Source of the DNA: Kosakonia oryzendophytica
GTDB lineage: Bacteria > Pseudomonadota > Gammaproteobacteria > Enterobacterales > Enterobacteriaceae
NCBI RefSeq assembly: GCF_900094925.1
Contig: NZ_FMAY01000016.1
Location: forward strand, 27,763-91,762
Direction of reading: 5' to 3'
DNA length: 64,000 bases
Positions 48,709 through 60,408 of this stretch are shown here, in pieces (the first letter of the stretch is position 1; each line of letters opens with the position of its first letter). Under the pieces are notes generated by a model, which worked only from the letters and a program-made list of their open reading frames with translations, ran no database searches and was not told the DNA's origin. The translations under genes and the position numbers were made by a program.

Positions 48709-49167
48709 TTAAGGGCGGATGGTACGCATGATCGGGTTTTGCAGGGAGATCAATGTTTCGGTGGACTGAATTTCATCGATTGTTTGGATCTTGTTGATAA
48801 GTACTTGCTGGAGGGCATCGATTGATCGGCACATCACCTTTATAAAGATACTGTAATGGCCGGTGGTGTAATACGCCTCGGTCACCTCTTCCAGGCTTTC
48901 GAGTTTTGCCAGCGCGGAAGGGTAATCTTTTGCGCTCTTCAGAATGATGCCGATAAAGCAGCACACATCGTAACCCAGTTGCTTCGGGCTGACGTCAATG
49001 CGCGCACCGGTGATGATCCCGGCCTGCTTCATTTTCTCTACGCGAACATGAATGGTGCCGGGGCTTACGCCAAATTGTTTAGCCAGTTCGGCGTAAGCAG
49101 TACGCGCATTCGCCATTAAGGCGTCGAGAATGCCGCGGTCCAGATTGTCGATCTGATAATTTTCCAT
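48709..49167 (-). CDS. asnC: Lrp/AsnC-family regulator AsnC
   Basis: The 152-residue protein has the N-terminal helix-turn-helix (MENYQIDNLDRGILDALMAN, FGVSPGTIHVRVEKMKQAGI) and the C-terminal RAM ligand domain (about 65-145, TGHYSIFIKVMCRS). It activates asnA when asparagine is low. It is divergent from asnA, with 150 bases between the starts. AsnC is intact although its target gene asnA is not. Confidence 0.98.
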   Translation of the reverse strand: MENYQIDNLDRGILDALMANARTAYAELAKQFGVSPGTIHVRVEKMKQAGIITGARIDVSPKQLGYDVCCFIGIILKSAKDYPSALAKLESLEEVTEAYYTTGHYSIFIKVMCRSIDALQQVLINKIQTIDEIQSTETLISLQNPIMRTIRP

Positions 49168-49317
49168 AGGATTTTCTTATGAAGAATAGTGATTCTTTCC
49201 ATTTTAACCTGTGATTTTATCGATTCAAAAGCACTGGTGGCTTTTTAATTGATGATTATTGAGTTGCGATGTCATTTTGTTGCTTAATTAAAAGCAACAG
49301 GACACAGGAGTTAAATA

Positions 49318-50310
49318 ATGAAAACCGCTTACATCGCTAAACAACGCCAGATCGCCTTTGTGAAATCCTTTTTTTCCCGCCAGCTTGAAGAAAAATTGGG
49401 CCTGATTGAAGTGCAGGCGCCGATCCTCAGCCGTGTTGGGGATGGTACTCAGGATAATCTGTCCGGTAGCGAGAAAGCGGTGCAGGTCAATGTGAAGACA
49501 TTGCCGGAGGCCCGCTTTGAAGTCGTGCACTCTCTGGCGAAATGGAAACGATAGACGCTGGGTCAACACGACTTCAGTGCCGGAGAGGGGCTATACACAC
49601 ATATGAAAGCCCTGCGTCCGGATGAAGACCGCCTTTCTCCGATTCACTCTGTTTATGTGGATCAGTGGGACTGGGAACGAGTGCTGGGTGACGGTGAACG
49701 CCATACCTCGACCTTAAAAGAGACCGTTCGAGCGATCTGGGCCGGGATCAAAGCCACGGAAGCAGAAGTCAGTGAACGATTTGGTCTGGTGCCCTTTCTG
49801 CCTGAACAGATCCATTTTGTGCACAGTGAAACGCTGCGCAGCCGTTTCCCGGATCTGGATGCCAAAGGTCGTGAAAGAGCCATCGCCAAAGAGCTGGGCG
49901 CGGTATTTCTGATGGGCATCGGCGGTAAGCTAAGTGACGGTAAACGCCATGACGTTCGCGCGCCGGATTATGATGACTGGAGTACCGTGGCAGAAGGTGG
50001 CTTCAGCGGCCTGAACGGCGATATTCTGGTCTGGAACCCGGTACTGGAAGATGCGTTGGAACTCTCTTCCATGGGCATTCGCGTTGATGCGGATGCGTTA
50101 ACACGTCAACTTAAACTGACGGGTGATGAAGACAGGCTACAGCTTGAGTGGCACCAGGCGCTGTTGCGCGGAGAGATGCCACAAACCATTGGCGGCGGTA
50201 TTGGTCAATCCCGACTGACGATGCTGTTATTGCAGTTGCCGCACATTGGCCAGGTTCAATGCGGTGTGTGGCCGGAACACGTCCGCAAGCAGGTTTCCGG
50301 TCTGCTTTAA
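49318..50310 (+). pseudogene. asnA: Asparagine synthetase A, interrupted by an amber codon
   Basis: The frame from 49318 ([20 protein letters not shown]) to 50310 would give 330 residues, the E. coli AsnA length, but codon 79 (49552-49554) is TAG. E. coli has Gln at this place (KWKRQTLGQHD), so a single C-to-T change CAG to TAG explains it. Both sides are otherwise conserved and in the same frame, including [27 protein letters not shown]-like [17 protein letters not shown] and GGGIGQSRL, so the lesion is recent or suppressed. A restart at ATG 49603 (codon 96; GGAGAGGGG 16 bases upstream) would lack the first 95 residues of the fold. It overlaps the viaA stop by four bases. Confidence 0.9.
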
Positions 50311-51758
50311 CGCCGCCAGCGCCGCAGCAGGCGGCTACGCATCCCGGTATCGAAGCGCCAGATATGGTCGAAGATGCGCATGATGCCGGGTTTGCCATGC
50401 ACGGACATCGCCACCGCATGAAAGCGATGCTGATGAACGTGTTGCAGTTCCTTCACTTTATTCACCACATCGTCCGGCAAACGCTGGGCGATAAAGTCAG
50501 AGATCACTACCGCATCGGCGTCGTACCATTCGCCGCCCTGCATGCGTTCCACAATGGCGCGGAAACAGCTCGCCAAATCGGTTCCGCCGCGAAAACGCTG
50601 ACTGAGAAAACGAATTGCCTGCTCCAGGCCTTCGGCGCTCGTCAGTTCGTAGCGCACCACTTCACTGGAGAAAAGCATAATGTAGCAGCGCCGCTTATCG
50701 GCCAGTGCGACGCGCATCAACGCCAGGCAAAATGCCTTTGCACACTGTTCATTAAAACCGCCCATTGAACCTGAGGTATCGACACAGACGATAAAAGGTC
50801 CGCGCGGTTGTTCATCGAATTCCTGATGAATAACCGGTCGTTCGGTCACTTTTTCCCGCCATGCATCGCCGTGTAGCCGGTAAGTGAGTAACTGTTTTTC
50901 CACCAGCCGGCGATAAAACTCATATTCCAGCTCAGTGATCCCCAGTGTGGCCAGTTCGGGCGGCAACAGCCGCAAAATATCATCGCTTTGATGCAGCCCG
51001 TCGACTTGCTCCGGAACCGTTGCCGGTTCACGCACCAGTGTACGGAATGTCTCCATTGGCGCATCTTTACGGGGGACGGATTTTGCTTCACGTGAGCGAC
51101 CAAGCTGTTCGGCCAGATGCTGAAGTTCCGGCTGCTGATTGAGAAACTCACCATATTTAATGATTAACTGATAATCGCCGCGTTTAAGCTGCCCTGCACT
51201 CATATCCCATAACCGGCCTGCCGCATTTTCATTTTCAATCAGCACGGGCTCCAACTGACCGCTCAGGGTCATACGTTCCTGTACTTCACTGAGCAGCCGA
51301 TCGCGTTCCTCATCCAGCAATTGCTGATTAAAGGTGGTGGTTTGCACCACAAGGCTCAGGCGCCAACGCTGTAAAAACAGCGTATGCAGCGCAGGTGTGA
51401 AGAGGGCGTTATCCGCTACCATCTGTCTGGCCTGGGCGGCATATGGCGAATGGAGCTTATCCAGTAACGCGAGAATTTGCGGCAACTGAACAATAAACTG
51501 CGATGTCGACAGGAGCTGGTTTTGTTGGTAACTCAACACTTCTTCTGCCAGTTCTGGCGGAACGTCGGTCTCTTTAAGGTGTTTTCTCAGCGCTTCACGC
51601 CAGCGGGGTACATCGTCAGTGATGGCCTGTTTCAGGCGAGGGAATTTTTCAAAAAACAGCGCCAGTTGCGGCGATGCCAGCAGGGCGACGATGAGCTCTT
51701 CAATCATCGCCTCCTCGCTGACGGTCATCATGACATTGAGGGTATCCAGCGTTAGCAT
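50307..51758 (-). CDS. viaA: VWA-domain protein ViaA, RavA partner
   Basis: The 483-residue protein has an N-terminal helical region and a C-terminal von Willebrand A domain (about 320-470) with the MIDAS motif DTSGS and GGTDL. It stimulates the RavA ATPase and has been tied to respiratory complexes and aminoglycoside sensitivity. It begins seven bases inside ravA, so the two are coupled. Confidence 0.97.
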   Translation of the reverse strand: MLTLDTLNVMMTVSEEAMIEELIVALLASPQLALFFEKFPRLKQAITDDVPRWREALRKHLKETDVPPELAEEVLSYQQNQLLSTSQFIVQLPQILALLDKLHSPYAAQARQMVADNALFTPALHTLFLQRWRLSLVVQTTTFNQQLLDEERDRLLSEVQERMTLSGQLEPVLIENENAAGRLWDMSAGQLKRGDYQLIIKYGEFLNQQPELQHLAEQLGRSREAKSVPRKDAPMETFRTLVREPATVPEQVDGLHQSDDILRLLPPELATLGITELEYEFYRRLVEKQLLTYRLHGDAWREKVTERPVIHQEFDEQPRGPFIVCVDTSGSMGGFNEQCAKAFCLALMRVALADKRRCYIMLFSSEVVRYELTSAEGLEQAIRFLSQRFRGGTDLASCFRAIVERMQGGEWYDADAVVISDFIAQRLPDDVVNKVKELQHVHQHRFHAVAMSVHGKPGIMRIFDHIWRFDTGMRSRLLRRWRR

Positions 51759-53248
51759 TGACGCGCCTGTTGGATTTGCGCTCTGACGTCCTGCAAGCTG
51801 GCTTCAATGCGACCTAACCAGTCGCTGGCGATAAACAGGCATTTCTGCTGTTCGCTAAAACGGGTGTGTTGCTGATGCCAGGTGTTATCCAGCGCTTCAA
51901 GCTGTTGTTTGATCTCTTCCGGAACGTTTTCCGGCGTGGCACCCGGCAGCGCGAGGCGCGATCCCTGTAAACTGACGTCGCGGATCAGCAGATGCAGGCT
52001 GGTGTCCACTTCCAGATCAAGCGGTTGCGCAAAACCAATGCCGTTGAGCTTACCGCGGATCTCCCCGCCTTTTGTCAGCCATTGCGCCAGTGCATTGCGT
52101 TCAATGGTGACATGAATAACCTGCATATCGTGCAGTTTCAGCGGCTTTTGCAACAACAAGGTCAGTACCGGGTCGTCCAGATCTTCCGGCAAGTCATAAT
52201 GCGGTCGACGGCTGAACATACCGCCCTGACGGCTGACTTTGAGCGCTGTTTTATCGCTTTGCTGTTGCTGAAGCCGCATATTCTGCTGAGCGATGCTGCT
52301 CAGTTGTGCCAGCATCGCTTGCTGCTGCCATGCGTGCCCGGTCATCAAAATATCTAACTGTTGTTGCAGCAGATTCATACTCTGCGCATCGTGCCACAGG
52401 CAGTCCTTCAGCAGGATCAAATCTATTGGCGCAACGGCGTCACGACCGCTAAAAAAGGCGCTGGATTGTAACAGTCGGATGGCCTTTTTCCATCGACGAT
52501 CGGAAACATAAGGTGCGTTTGGTAAAGCATCAAGCTGCTGGCGCAGCGTATAAATCAGCTCAAAGACATGGTCCGGCAGTTTGACCTGCCCGATCTCGTG
52601 CTGCCAGTTGAGGTACTCTTCATCGGTGATCTGTAGCTCTTTCGCCACCGGATTGTCATTTTCATCCTGCTGACTGATCAGCATCGAGCGGAAGTTCCCC
52701 TTTTCCTGAACCTTGTCCAGCCACAGACGAATCAACATACGGTCATACAGCGCTTCGAGGCTGCTGTCTGCCTCCGGTAGTTCGTTAGACGCCGCCACCA
52801 GCAGACGCATAGGGATTTTCTCTTCGCTGGCACCGTTGCGAAAACGCCGTTCATTAATTGCGGTCAGCAAGGTATTGAGAATGGCGGGACCCGCTTTCCA
52901 TATCTCATCCAGAAAAACGATTTCAGCTTCCGGCAGATAGCCGCTGGTTAAGCGTTCATAGCGCCCTTCATCTTTTAGCGCCTGGATCGAGAGCGGGCCA
53001 AAAACTTCCTCTGGCGTAGAGAAGCGGGTCATCAGATATTCGAAGGCGCGGGCATGTTTAAAGGCGAATTTCAGACGACGGGCAATCAGACTCTTGGCGA
53101 TACCTGGCGGGCCCAATAGAAATACGCTCTCTCCACTCAGGGCTGCCAGCAGGCATAGCCGAATGGCGTGGCTACGCTCAAAGAGGCCTTTCTCCAGCGC
53201 GCTGCTTAAGCGGGAAATTCTTTCAGCTAATAAATGCGAGTGAGCCAT
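51752..53248 (-). CDS. ravA: MoxR-type AAA+ ATPase RavA
   Basis: The 498-residue protein starts [20 protein letters not shown] at 53248; the frame is open 64 codons further up but that stretch is promoter. Walker A GPPGIAKS (about 46-53), Walker [11 protein letters not shown], sensor 1 AASNELP and the C-terminal LARA domain (about 335-435) that binds the lysine decarboxylase LdcI are present. Length equals E. coli RavA. It is divergent from kup with 222 bases between. Confidence 0.98.
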   Translation of the reverse strand: MAHSHLLAERISRLSSALEKGLFERSHAIRLCLLAALSGESVFLLGPPGIAKSLIARRLKFAFKHARAFEYLMTRFSTPEEVFGPLSIQALKDEGRYERLTSGYLPEAEIVFLDEIWKAGPAILNTLLTAINERRFRNGASEEKIPMRLLVAASNELPEADSSLEALYDRMLIRLWLDKVQEKGNFRSMLISQQDENDNPVAKELQITDEEYLNWQHEIGQVKLPDHVFELIYTLRQQLDALPNAPYVSDRRWKKAIRLLQSSAFFSGRDAVAPIDLILLKDCLWHDAQSMNLLQQQLDILMTGHAWQQQAMLAQLSSIAQQNMRLQQQQSDKTALKVSRQGGMFSRRPHYDLPEDLDDPVLTLLLQKPLKLHDMQVIHVTIERNALAQWLTKGGEIRGKLNGIGFAQPLDLEVDTSLHLLIRDVSLQGSRLALPGATPENVPEEIKQQLEALDNTWHQQHTRFSEQQKCLFIASDWLGRIEASLQDVRAQIQQARQC

Positions 53249-53470
53249 AATAGATTTGCGTCCTTTCGCCGTGTTATCCGGCTTGCAAAAGCGAGTATAG
53301 ACGTTCCTGTAAGGGCTTGTAATAGACTGAAGAACAGCTTTATTTTCTTTGCTCCAGATTAACGTGGCCGCATTTAGGGGTACGATTTCGCAAATAATCG
53401 TGCATACTGTGCGCTTTTTGTGGGCCAAGGGACTAAGCACACATTTGTCATTTCAACAAAAGATTAGTCT

Positions 53471-55339
53471 ATGAGCACTGATAATAAGCAATCGTTACCC
53501 GCGGTAACACTCGCGGCTATTGGGGTTGTCTACGGTGATATTGGTACCAGCCCGCTTTATACGCTTCGTGAATGTTTGTCTGGTCAGTTCGGTTTCGGCG
53601 TTGAGCGTGATGCCGTTTTCGGTTTCTTATCGCTGATTTTCTGGCTGCTGGTTTTTGTCGTCTCCATAAAATACCTGACATTCGTCATGCGGGCGGATAA
53701 CGCCGGTGAGGGCGGGATCCTGACGCTGATGTCGCTGGCGGGGCGCAATACGTCTGCCAGAATGACTTCCGTACTGGTGATTATGGGGCTCATAGGCGGC
53801 AGCTTTTTCTATGGCGAAGTGGTCATCACCCCCGCAATCTCTGTTATGTCGGCTATTGAAGGGCTGGAAATTGTCGCGCCGTCGCTCGACTCATGGATTG
53901 TTCCGCTCTCTATCGTCGTCTTAACCTTACTGTTCGCGATCCAAAAACATGGCACCGGGCTTGTGGGGAAGCTGTTTGCACCGATTATGCTGGCGTGGTT
54001 TTTAATTCTGGCGGTGCTGGGTGCGCGTGGAATTTTGTCTAATCCGGAAGTGTTGCAAGCACTGAACCCTGTATGGGCGGTCAATTTCTTCGTTCAGTAC
54101 AAAGCGATCTCGTTTGTTGCGCTGGGTGCGGTGGTGCTTTCCATTACCGGGGTTGAAGCGCTGTATGCGGATATGGGGCATTTTGGCAAACTGCCGATTC
54201 GCGTGGCGTGGTTTATTGTGGTGCTGCCCTCTCTGGCGCTGAACTATTTTGGCCAGGGCGCATTGCTGCTGAAAACGCCGGAAGCGATTAAAAACCCGTT
54301 CTTTTTACTGGCACCTGAATGGGCGCTTATTCCTATGCTGATCATTGCCACCCTGGCGACGGTCATTGCCTCACAAGCCGTTATTTCAGGTGTCTTCTCA
54401 CTGACCCGCCAGGCTGTGCGTTTGGGTTACCTTGCCCCGATGCGTATTATCCATACCTCGGAAATGGAGTCCGGGCAGATCTATATCCCCTTTATAAACT
54501 GGCTGCTCTACTTTGCGGTGGTGCTGGTGATTGTCAGTTTTGAACACTCCAGTAACCTTGCGGCGGCGTATGGTATTGCCGTAACCGGGACAATGGTGCT
54601 GACATCGATCCTTTCTACCACGGTGGCGCGAAATAACTGGCACTGGAATAAGCTATTTGTTGCGCTGATCCTCACGTTGTTCCTGTGTATTGATGTACCG
54701 CTGTTTTCGGCAAACCTCGATAAGATTGTTTCCGGCGGCTGGTTGCCGTTAAGCCTGGGTCTGGTGATGTTCCTGGTGATGACCACCTGGAAAAGCGAGC
54801 GTTTCCGTTTACTGCGTCGCATGCATGAACACGGTAACTCTCTCGAAGCGATGATTGCATCGCTGGAGAAATCACCGCCGGTACGTGTGCCCGGGACTGC
54901 GGTGTATATGTCCCGTGCGCTGAACGTTATTCCATTCGCTATGCTACATAACCTTAAGCATAACAAAGTGTTGCATGAGCGTGTCATCCTGCTGACGCTG
55001 CGTACCGAAGATGCGCCTTATGTGCATAACGTTCGTCGCGTGCAGATAGAGCAGCTCTCGCCAACTTTCTGGCGTGTTGTGGCCAGCTACGGCTGGCGTG
55101 AAACGCCGAACGTGGAGGAAGTGTTTCACCGTTGCGGGCTGGAAGGCCTCAATTGCCGCATGATGGAAACTTCTTTCTTTATGTCGCATGAATCGCTGAT
55201 CGTCGGCAAACGTCCATGGTATCTGCGGCTACGCGGTAAACTTTACCTGGTGTTGCAGCGAAATGCGTTGCGCGCTCCCGATCAGTTTGAGATCCCGCCT
55301 AACAGGGTGATAGAACTGGGAACCCAGGTCGAAATTTAG
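53471..55339 (+). CDS. kup: Low-affinity potassium transporter Kup
   Basis: The 622-residue protein has about 12 membrane helices in the first 430 residues, with the family motif [17 protein letters not shown] (about 17-33), and a cytoplasmic C-terminal domain (about 450-622). It imports K+ by proton symport, mainly at low pH. A terminator follows. Confidence 0.98.
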   Translation: MSTDNKQSLPAVTLAAIGVVYGDIGTSPLYTLRECLSGQFGFGVERDAVFGFLSLIFWLLVFVVSIKYLTFVMRADNAGEGGILTLMSLAGRNTSARMTSVLVIMGLIGGSFFYGEVVITPAISVMSAIEGLEIVAPSLDSWIVPLSIVVLTLLFAIQKHGTGLVGKLFAPIMLAWFLILAVLGARGILSNPEVLQALNPVWAVNFFVQYKAISFVALGAVVLSITGVEALYADMGHFGKLPIRVAWFIVVLPSLALNYFGQGALLLKTPEAIKNPFFLLAPEWALIPMLIIATLATVIASQAVISGVFSLTRQAVRLGYLAPMRIIHTSEMESGQIYIPFINWLLYFAVVLVIVSFEHSSNLAAAYGIAVTGTMVLTSILSTTVARNNWHWNKLFVALILTLFLCIDVPLFSANLDKIVSGGWLPLSLGLVMFLVMTTWKSERFRLLRRMHEHGNSLEAMIASLEKSPPVRVPGTAVYMSRALNVIPFAMLHNLKHNKVLHERVILLTLRTEDAPYVHNVRRVQIEQLSPTFWRVVASYGWRETPNVEEVFHRCGLEGLNCRMMETSFFMSHESLIVGKRPWYLRLRGKLYLVLQRNALRAPDQFEIPPNRVIELGTQVEI

Positions 55340-55347
55340 TCCTGATT

Positions 55348-55372
55348 AAACCCCTCGCAATGAGGGGTTTTT
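55348..55372 (+). terminator. Terminator after kup
   Basis: AAACCCCTC/GAGGGGTTT with a five-base loop and TTTTT, eight bases after the kup stop. Confidence 0.92.
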
Positions 55373-55434
55373 GTTATTAATTGCTGTAAATTTTGCTTAA
55401 GCAAGAAAAGCTGTTTTTTTCATCATTTCCACAA

Positions 55435-55448
55435 GCGAAACGTTTCGA
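55435..55448. promoter_or_regulatory. Upstream RbsR-type operator
   Basis: GCGAAACGTTTCGA, a near-perfect LacI-family palindrome identical in its core to the proximal site. It lies 79 bases (about 7.5 turns) upstream of the proximal one, on the other side of the likely promoter. Confidence 0.65.
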
Positions 55449-55512
55449 TATCGATCACACTTCTGTAATGCCGGGATGGTTTTCTGAGCATTCTTCATAC
55501 TACACTGCGTTC

Positions 55513-55528
55513 AGCGAAACGTTTCGCT
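55513..55528. promoter_or_regulatory. Proximal RbsR operator of the ribose operon
   Basis: AGCGAAACGTTTCGCT is a perfect 16-bp palindrome 15 bases before rbsD, the place and sequence of the E. coli rbs operator. The promoter -10 (CATACT, about 55495-55500) lies just upstream, so bound RbsR would block it. Confidence 0.9.
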
Positions 55529-55543
55529 AGTGGAGCATAAAAT

Positions 55544-55963
55544 ATGAAAAAAGGTCGTGTACTGAACGCTGACATTTCGTCGGTCATCTCTCGTCTTGGT
55601 CATACCGATACGCTGGTGGTGTGTGATGCCGGGTTGCCGGTGCCACGTAGCACACAACGTGTGGATATGGCATTAACACAGGGCGTTCCTTCCTTCATGC
55701 AAGTGCTGGAAGTGGTGACAACGGAAATGCAGGTTGAGGCCGCTATCTTAGCGTCGGAAATTAAACAATATAATCCGCAGCTCCACGAAACGTTGCTCAG
55801 CCATATTGAGCAACTGCAACAACACCAGGGAAATACCATAGCCGTGCAGTACGTTACGCACGAGCAGTTCAAAAAACACACCGCGGACAGTCATGCGGTT
55901 ATTCGCAGCGGGGAGTGTTCCCCGTTTGCGAATATCATTCTCTGTGCTGGCGTCACATTCTGA
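55544..55963 (+). CDS. rbsD: D-ribose pyranase RbsD
   Basis: The 139-residue protein ([20 protein letters not shown]) has the active-site His20 in [14 protein letters not shown] and the C-terminal [16 protein letters not shown]. It interconverts pyranose and furanose ribose. It is the first gene of the operon, directly behind the RbsR operator. Confidence 0.98.
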   Translation: MKKGRVLNADISSVISRLGHTDTLVVCDAGLPVPRSTQRVDMALTQGVPSFMQVLEVVTTEMQVEAAILASEIKQYNPQLHETLLSHIEQLQQHQGNTIAVQYVTHEQFKKHTADSHAVIRSGECSPFANIILCAGVTF

Positions 55964-55970
55964 GGCCCTC

Positions 55971-57476
55971 ATGGACGCGTTATTGCAACTCAAGGGAATC
56001 GATAAAGCATTCCCCGGCGTAAAAGCCCTCTCCGGCGCGGCGCTGAATGTTTACCCCGGCCGCGTGATGGCGCTGGTCGGGGAAAATGGCGCCGGTAAAT
56101 CCACCATGATGAAAGTACTGACCGGCATCTACACGCGAGATGCGGGTTCGCTACTTTGGCTGGGGAAAGAGACCACCTTCACCGGTCCTAAATCTTCCCA
56201 GGAAGCCGGCATTGGTATCATTCACCAGGAACTGAACCTGATCCCGCAGTTGACCATTGCCGAGAACATTTTCCTTGGCCGTGAGTTTGTGAACCGTTTT
56301 GGCAAAATCGACTGGAAAAAGATGTTTGCCGACGCCGACAAACTGCTGGCGAAACTGAATCTGCGCTTTAAGAGCAACCGTCTTGTGGGCGAGCTATCCA
56401 TCGGCGATCAGCAAATGGTCGAAATCGCTAAAGTGATGAGCTACGAATCGCAGGTCATCATTATGGATGAACCGACCGATGCCCTGACCGACACCGAAAC
56501 CGAATCGCTGTTTCGCGTGATCCGCGAACTGAAAGCGCAAGGGCGTGGCATTGTTTATATCTCCCACCGAATGAAAGAGATCTTCGAGATTTGCGATGAC
56601 GTGACGGTTTTCCGTGACGGGCAATTTATTGCCGAGCGCGAAGTTGCAACGCTGACCGAAGATACGCTGATCGAAATGATGGTTGGCCGTAAGCTGGAAG
56701 ATCAGTACCCGCGTCTGGATAAAGCGCCGGGTGAAGTACGTCTTACCGTCGATAGTTTGTGTGGGCCGGGGGTGGACAACGTCAGCTTCACCCTGCGTAA
56801 AGGTGAAATTCTTGGGGTGGCCGGGCTGATGGGGGCCGGTCGCACTGAGCTGATGAAAGTGCTGTATGGCGCACTGCCGCGCACCAGCGGCTATGTGACA
56901 CTCGATGGGCATGAAGTGATCACCCGCAGTCCGCAGGATGGGCTGGCAAACGGCATTGTGTATATCTCTGAAGATCGTAAGCGAGACGGGCTGGTGCTTG
57001 GCATGTCGGTTAAAGAGAACATGTCGCTCACCGCGCTGCGCTACTTCAGCCACACAGGTGGCACGCTGAAGCATAAAGATGAACAGCAGGCGGTAAATGA
57101 TTTTATTCGTCTGTTTAATGTGAAAACGCCCTCGATGGAACAGGCCATTGGGCTGCTCTCCGGCGGGAATCAGCAAAAAGTGGCGATAGCACGCGGTCTG
57201 ATGACCCGCCCGAAAGTGTTGATCCTCGACGAACCGACCCGTGGTGTGGACGTCGGGGCGAAGAAAGAAATTTATCAGTTAATTAACCAGTTTAAGGCCG
57301 ATGGCCTGAGCATCATTCTTGTCTCTTCGGAGATGCCGGAAGTTCTGGGAATGAGCGATCGCATTATGGTGATGCATGAAGGGCGTCTCGGCGGTGAATT
57401 CACGCGCGAGCAGGCCACTCAGGAAGTATTGATGGCTGCCGCTGTGGGCAAGCTTAATCGTGTGAATCAGGAGTAA
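55971..57476 (+). CDS. rbsA: Ribose ABC transporter ATPase RbsA
   Basis: The 501-residue double ABC protein starts [20 protein letters not shown] at 55971 (an upstream in-frame Met lies inside rbsD). The first cassette has Walker [10 protein letters not shown] and signature LSIGDQQM; the second has the degenerate P-loop [10 protein letters not shown] and the signature [15 protein letters not shown]. It powers RbsB-RbsC import. It starts seven bases after rbsD. Confidence 0.98.
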   Translation: MDALLQLKGIDKAFPGVKALSGAALNVYPGRVMALVGENGAGKSTMMKVLTGIYTRDAGSLLWLGKETTFTGPKSSQEAGIGIIHQELNLIPQLTIAENIFLGREFVNRFGKIDWKKMFADADKLLAKLNLRFKSNRLVGELSIGDQQMVEIAKVMSYESQVIIMDEPTDALTDTETESLFRVIRELKAQGRGIVYISHRMKEIFEICDDVTVFRDGQFIAEREVATLTEDTLIEMMVGRKLEDQYPRLDKAPGEVRLTVDSLCGPGVDNVSFTLRKGEILGVAGLMGAGRTELMKVLYGALPRTSGYVTLDGHEVITRSPQDGLANGIVYISEDRKRDGLVLGMSVKENMSLTALRYFSHTGGTLKHKDEQQAVNDFIRLFNVKTPSMEQAIGLLSGGNQQKVAIARGLMTRPKVLILDEPTRGVDVGAKKEIYQLINQFKADGLSIILVSSEMPEVLGMSDRIMVMHEGRLGGEFTREQATQEVLMAAAVGKLNRVNQE

Positions 57477-57481
57477 AAAAG

Positions 57482-58447
57482 ATGACTACCCAGGCTGTTT
57501 CTGGTCGCCGTTATTTCACCAAAGCATGGTTGATGGAACAAAAATCGTTAATTGCCCTGCTGGTGCTGATTGCGATCGTTTCGACCATGAGCCCGAACTT
57601 TTTTACCGTCAACAACCTGTTGAACATCCTGCAGCAGACGTCGGTTAACGCCATTATGGCCGTCGGGATGACGCTGGTGATCCTGACATCGGGAATCGAC
57701 CTGTCCGTGGGGTCTCTGTTGGCACTAACCGGTGCTGTCGCGGCTTCGCTGGTGGGCATGGAAGTGAATGCACTGGTGGCTGTTGCTGGTGCGCTGGCGC
57801 TTGGCGCTGCCGTGGGCGCGCTGACTGGCGCCATTGTCGCTAAAGGTCGTGTTCAGGCGTTTATCGCCACGCTGGTGATGATGCTGCTGTTGCGCGGTGT
57901 GACGCTGGTTTACACCAACGGTAGCCCGATCAACACCGGCTTTACGGATAATGCCGATGTGTTTGGCTGGTTCGGTATTGGTCGTCCTTTCGGCATCCCT
58001 ACGCCGGTCTGGCTCATGGCGATAGTCTTTATTGCCGCATGGTATCTGTTGCATCACACCCGCCTGGGTCGTTATATCTATGCCTTAGGCGGTAACGAAG
58101 CCGCTACGCGTTTGTCCGGTATCAGCGTAGATAAAGTCAAAGTTATCGTTTACTCGCTGTGTGGCCTGTTGGCCTCTCTGGCGGGCATTATTGAAGTGGC
58201 GCGTCTTTCCTCGGCGCAACCTACTGCGGGAGCAGGTTATGAGCTGGATGCTATCGCCGCGGTTGTTTTGGGTGGGACCAGTCTTGCAGGCGGTAAGGGT
58301 CGTATCGTCGGGACGTTAATTGGCGCACTGATCCTTGGCTTCCTCAATAATGGATTGAATTTGCTGAGTGTTTCCTCCTATTACCAGATGATCGTTAAAG
58401 CAGTGGTGATTCTGCTCGCGGTACTGGTAGACAACAAAAAGCAGTAA
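57482..58447 (+). CDS. rbsC: Ribose ABC transporter permease RbsC
   Basis: The 321-residue protein has eight to ten membrane helices and the family motifs [10 protein letters not shown] and [19 protein letters not shown]. It is the membrane channel of the ribose transporter, five bases after rbsA. Confidence 0.98.
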   Translation: MTTQAVSGRRYFTKAWLMEQKSLIALLVLIAIVSTMSPNFFTVNNLLNILQQTSVNAIMAVGMTLVILTSGIDLSVGSLLALTGAVAASLVGMEVNALVAVAGALALGAAVGALTGAIVAKGRVQAFIATLVMMLLLRGVTLVYTNGSPINTGFTDNADVFGWFGIGRPFGIPTPVWLMAIVFIAAWYLLHHTRLGRYIYALGGNEAATRLSGISVDKVKVIVYSLCGLLASLAGIIEVARLSSAQPTAGAGYELDAIAAVVLGGTSLAGGKGRIVGTLIGALILGFLNNGLNLLSVSSYYQMIVKAVVILLAVLVDNKKQ

Positions 58448-58473
58448 TTACCTACACAACAGGACTCATGAAA

Positions 58474-59364
58474 ATGAACATGAAAAAACTGGCCACTCTG
58501 GTTTCTGCTGTTGCACTGAGCGCCACCGTAAGTGCGAATGCGATGGCAAAAGACTCTATTGCTCTGGTTATTTCTACGCTGAACAACCCGTTCTTCGTTT
58601 CGCTGAAGGATGGTGCGCAGAAAGAAGCGGACAAACTGGGTTATGACCTGGTGGTTCTGGACTCGCAGAACAACCCGGCTAAAGAGCTGGCTAACGTTCA
58701 GGATTTGACCGTACGTGGCACCAAACTGCTGCTGATCAACCCAACAGATTCCGACGCGGTGGGTAACGCCGTGAAGATGGCTAACCAGGCGAAAATCCCG
58801 GTGATCACCCTTGACCGTGTGGCCTCCAGTGGTGAAGTGGTCAGCCATATTGCTTCCGATAACGTACTGGGCGGCAAAATCGCCGGTGACTATATCGCCA
58901 AGAAAGCTGGCGAAGGCGCAAAAGTCATCGAACTGGCGGGTATTGCCGGTACCTCTGCAGCACGTGAGCGTGGTGAAGGTTTCCAGCAGGCGGTAGCTGC
59001 GCATAAATTCAACGTGCTGGCCAGCCAGCCGGCAGACTTTGATCGTACTAAAGGTCTGAACGTCATGCAGAACCTGCTGACCGCGCATCCGGACGTGCAG
59101 GCTGTGTTCGCACAGAACGATGAAATGGCGTTGGGCGCGCTGCGTGCGCTGCAAACTGCCGGTAAATCCGACGTTATGGTCGTAGGTTTTGACGGTACAC
59201 CAGACGGTGTGAAAGCGGTAAATGATGGCAAATTGTCAGCGACTATCGCCCAGCTGCCAGAACAGATTGGCGCGAAAGGTGTTGATACCGCTGATAAGGT
59301 CCTGAAAGGCGAAAAAGTTTACGCGAAAAACCCGGTTGACCTGAAACTGGTCATCAAGCAGTAA
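58474..59364 (+). CDS. rbsB: Periplasmic ribose-binding protein RbsB
   Basis: The 296-residue protein read from [20 protein letters not shown] at 58474 (two codons after an alternative Met) has a signal peptide cleaved after AMA, giving [16 protein letters not shown]. The hinge and ribose contacts [12 protein letters not shown] and [10 protein letters not shown] are present. It feeds RbsC and, in E. coli, the Trg chemoreceptor. A 111-base gap precedes rbsK. Confidence 0.98.
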   Translation: MNMKKLATLVSAVALSATVSANAMAKDSIALVISTLNNPFFVSLKDGAQKEADKLGYDLVVLDSQNNPAKELANVQDLTVRGTKLLLINPTDSDAVGNAVKMANQAKIPVITLDRVASSGEVVSHIASDNVLGGKIAGDYIAKKAGEGAKVIELAGIAGTSAARERGEGFQQAVAAHKFNVLASQPADFDRTKGLNVMQNLLTAHPDVQAVFAQNDEMALGALRALQTAGKSDVMVVGFDGTPDGVKAVNDGKLSATIAQLPEQIGAKGVDTADKVLKGEKVYAKNPVDLKLVIKQ

Positions 59365-59475
59365 TATGGCGTTCTGGCCGTAGCAACACGCTGCGGCTTG
59401 TGGGACAACGTAAAAAAAAGAAAAGCATGGCACGCGCCACCGTCACCGGTGGCGCACTTTACGGACTCGTTCATC

Positions 59476-60405
59476 ATGAAAACCGCAGGCAAACTCGTCG
59501 TCCTTGGTAGTATTAATGCCGATCACATTCTTAACCTTGAATCCTTCCCTACGCCGGGCGAAACCGTCACCGGTAGTCACTATCAGGTCGCTTTCGGCGG
59601 CAAAGGCGCAAACCAGGCTGTCGCCGCCGGACGCAGCGGTGCGGATATCGCGTTTATTGCCTGTACTGGTGATGATGACACCGGTACGCGGGTACGTAAG
59701 CAGCTGGAAAGCGACAACATTGATGTTGCTCCGGTAAGTGTTGTTGCTGGTGAATCTACCGGCGTGGCGCTGATTTTCGTTAATGGCGAAGGTGAGAATG
59801 TTATCGGTATTCATGCGGGAGCGAATGCGGCGCTCTCCGTAGAAAGAGTCGATGCACAACGCACGCTTATTGCGGATGCTTCTGCACTGCTGATGCAGTT
59901 GGAATCCCCGGTAGAGAGCGTGCTGGCTGCGGCCCGTATTGCTCATCAGAATGGCACGCTCGTCGCGCTGAACCCGGCACCGGCACGTGAGCTCTCTGAT
60001 GAGTTGCTGGCGCTGGTGGACATCATTACGCCTAATGAAACTGAAGCGGAAAAACTCACGGGAATTAACGTTTCCAGTGATGACGATGCCGCTCGCGCCG
60101 CGCAAGTGTTGCACGGTAAAGGTATCAATACCGTTATTATTACGCTGGGTAGCCGCGGCGTGTGGGCCAGCGTGAAAGGTGAAGGCAAGCGTGTACCCGG
60201 TTTCAAAGTGAAAGCCGTCGATACCATTGCCGCAGGCGATACGTTTAATGGCGCACTGTTAACCGCATTGCTGGAAGCTAAACCGCTGGATGAGGCGATT
60301 CGTTTTGCTCATGCAGCGGCAGCCATTGCCGTTACGCGTAAAGGCGCGCAACCGTCTGTGCCCTGGCGCAACGAGATTGATGATTTTCTACATCAGCAGG
60401 GGTAA
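59476..60405 (+). CDS. rbsK: Ribokinase RbsK
   Basis: The 309-residue PfkB-family kinase starts MKTAGKLVVLGSINADHILN at 59476; the open frame further upstream covers a GCCACCGTCACCGGTGGC-type hairpin (about 59437-59454) in the rbsB-rbsK gap. Substrate motif GGKGANQAVAAGR (about 42-54) and the catalytic DTIAAGDTFNGAL (Asp near 255) are intact. It makes ribose-5-phosphate. Confidence 0.98.
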   Translation: MKTAGKLVVLGSINADHILNLESFPTPGETVTGSHYQVAFGGKGANQAVAAGRSGADIAFIACTGDDDTGTRVRKQLESDNIDVAPVSVVAGESTGVALIFVNGEGENVIGIHAGANAALSVERVDAQRTLIADASALLMQLESPVESVLAAARIAHQNGTLVALNPAPARELSDELLALVDIITPNETEAEKLTGINVSSDDDAARAAQVLHGKGINTVIITLGSRGVWASVKGEGKRVPGFKVKAVDTIAAGDTFNGALLTALLEAKPLDEAIRFAHAAAAIAVTRKGAQPSVPWRNEIDDFLHQQG

Positions 60406-60408
60406 CGC

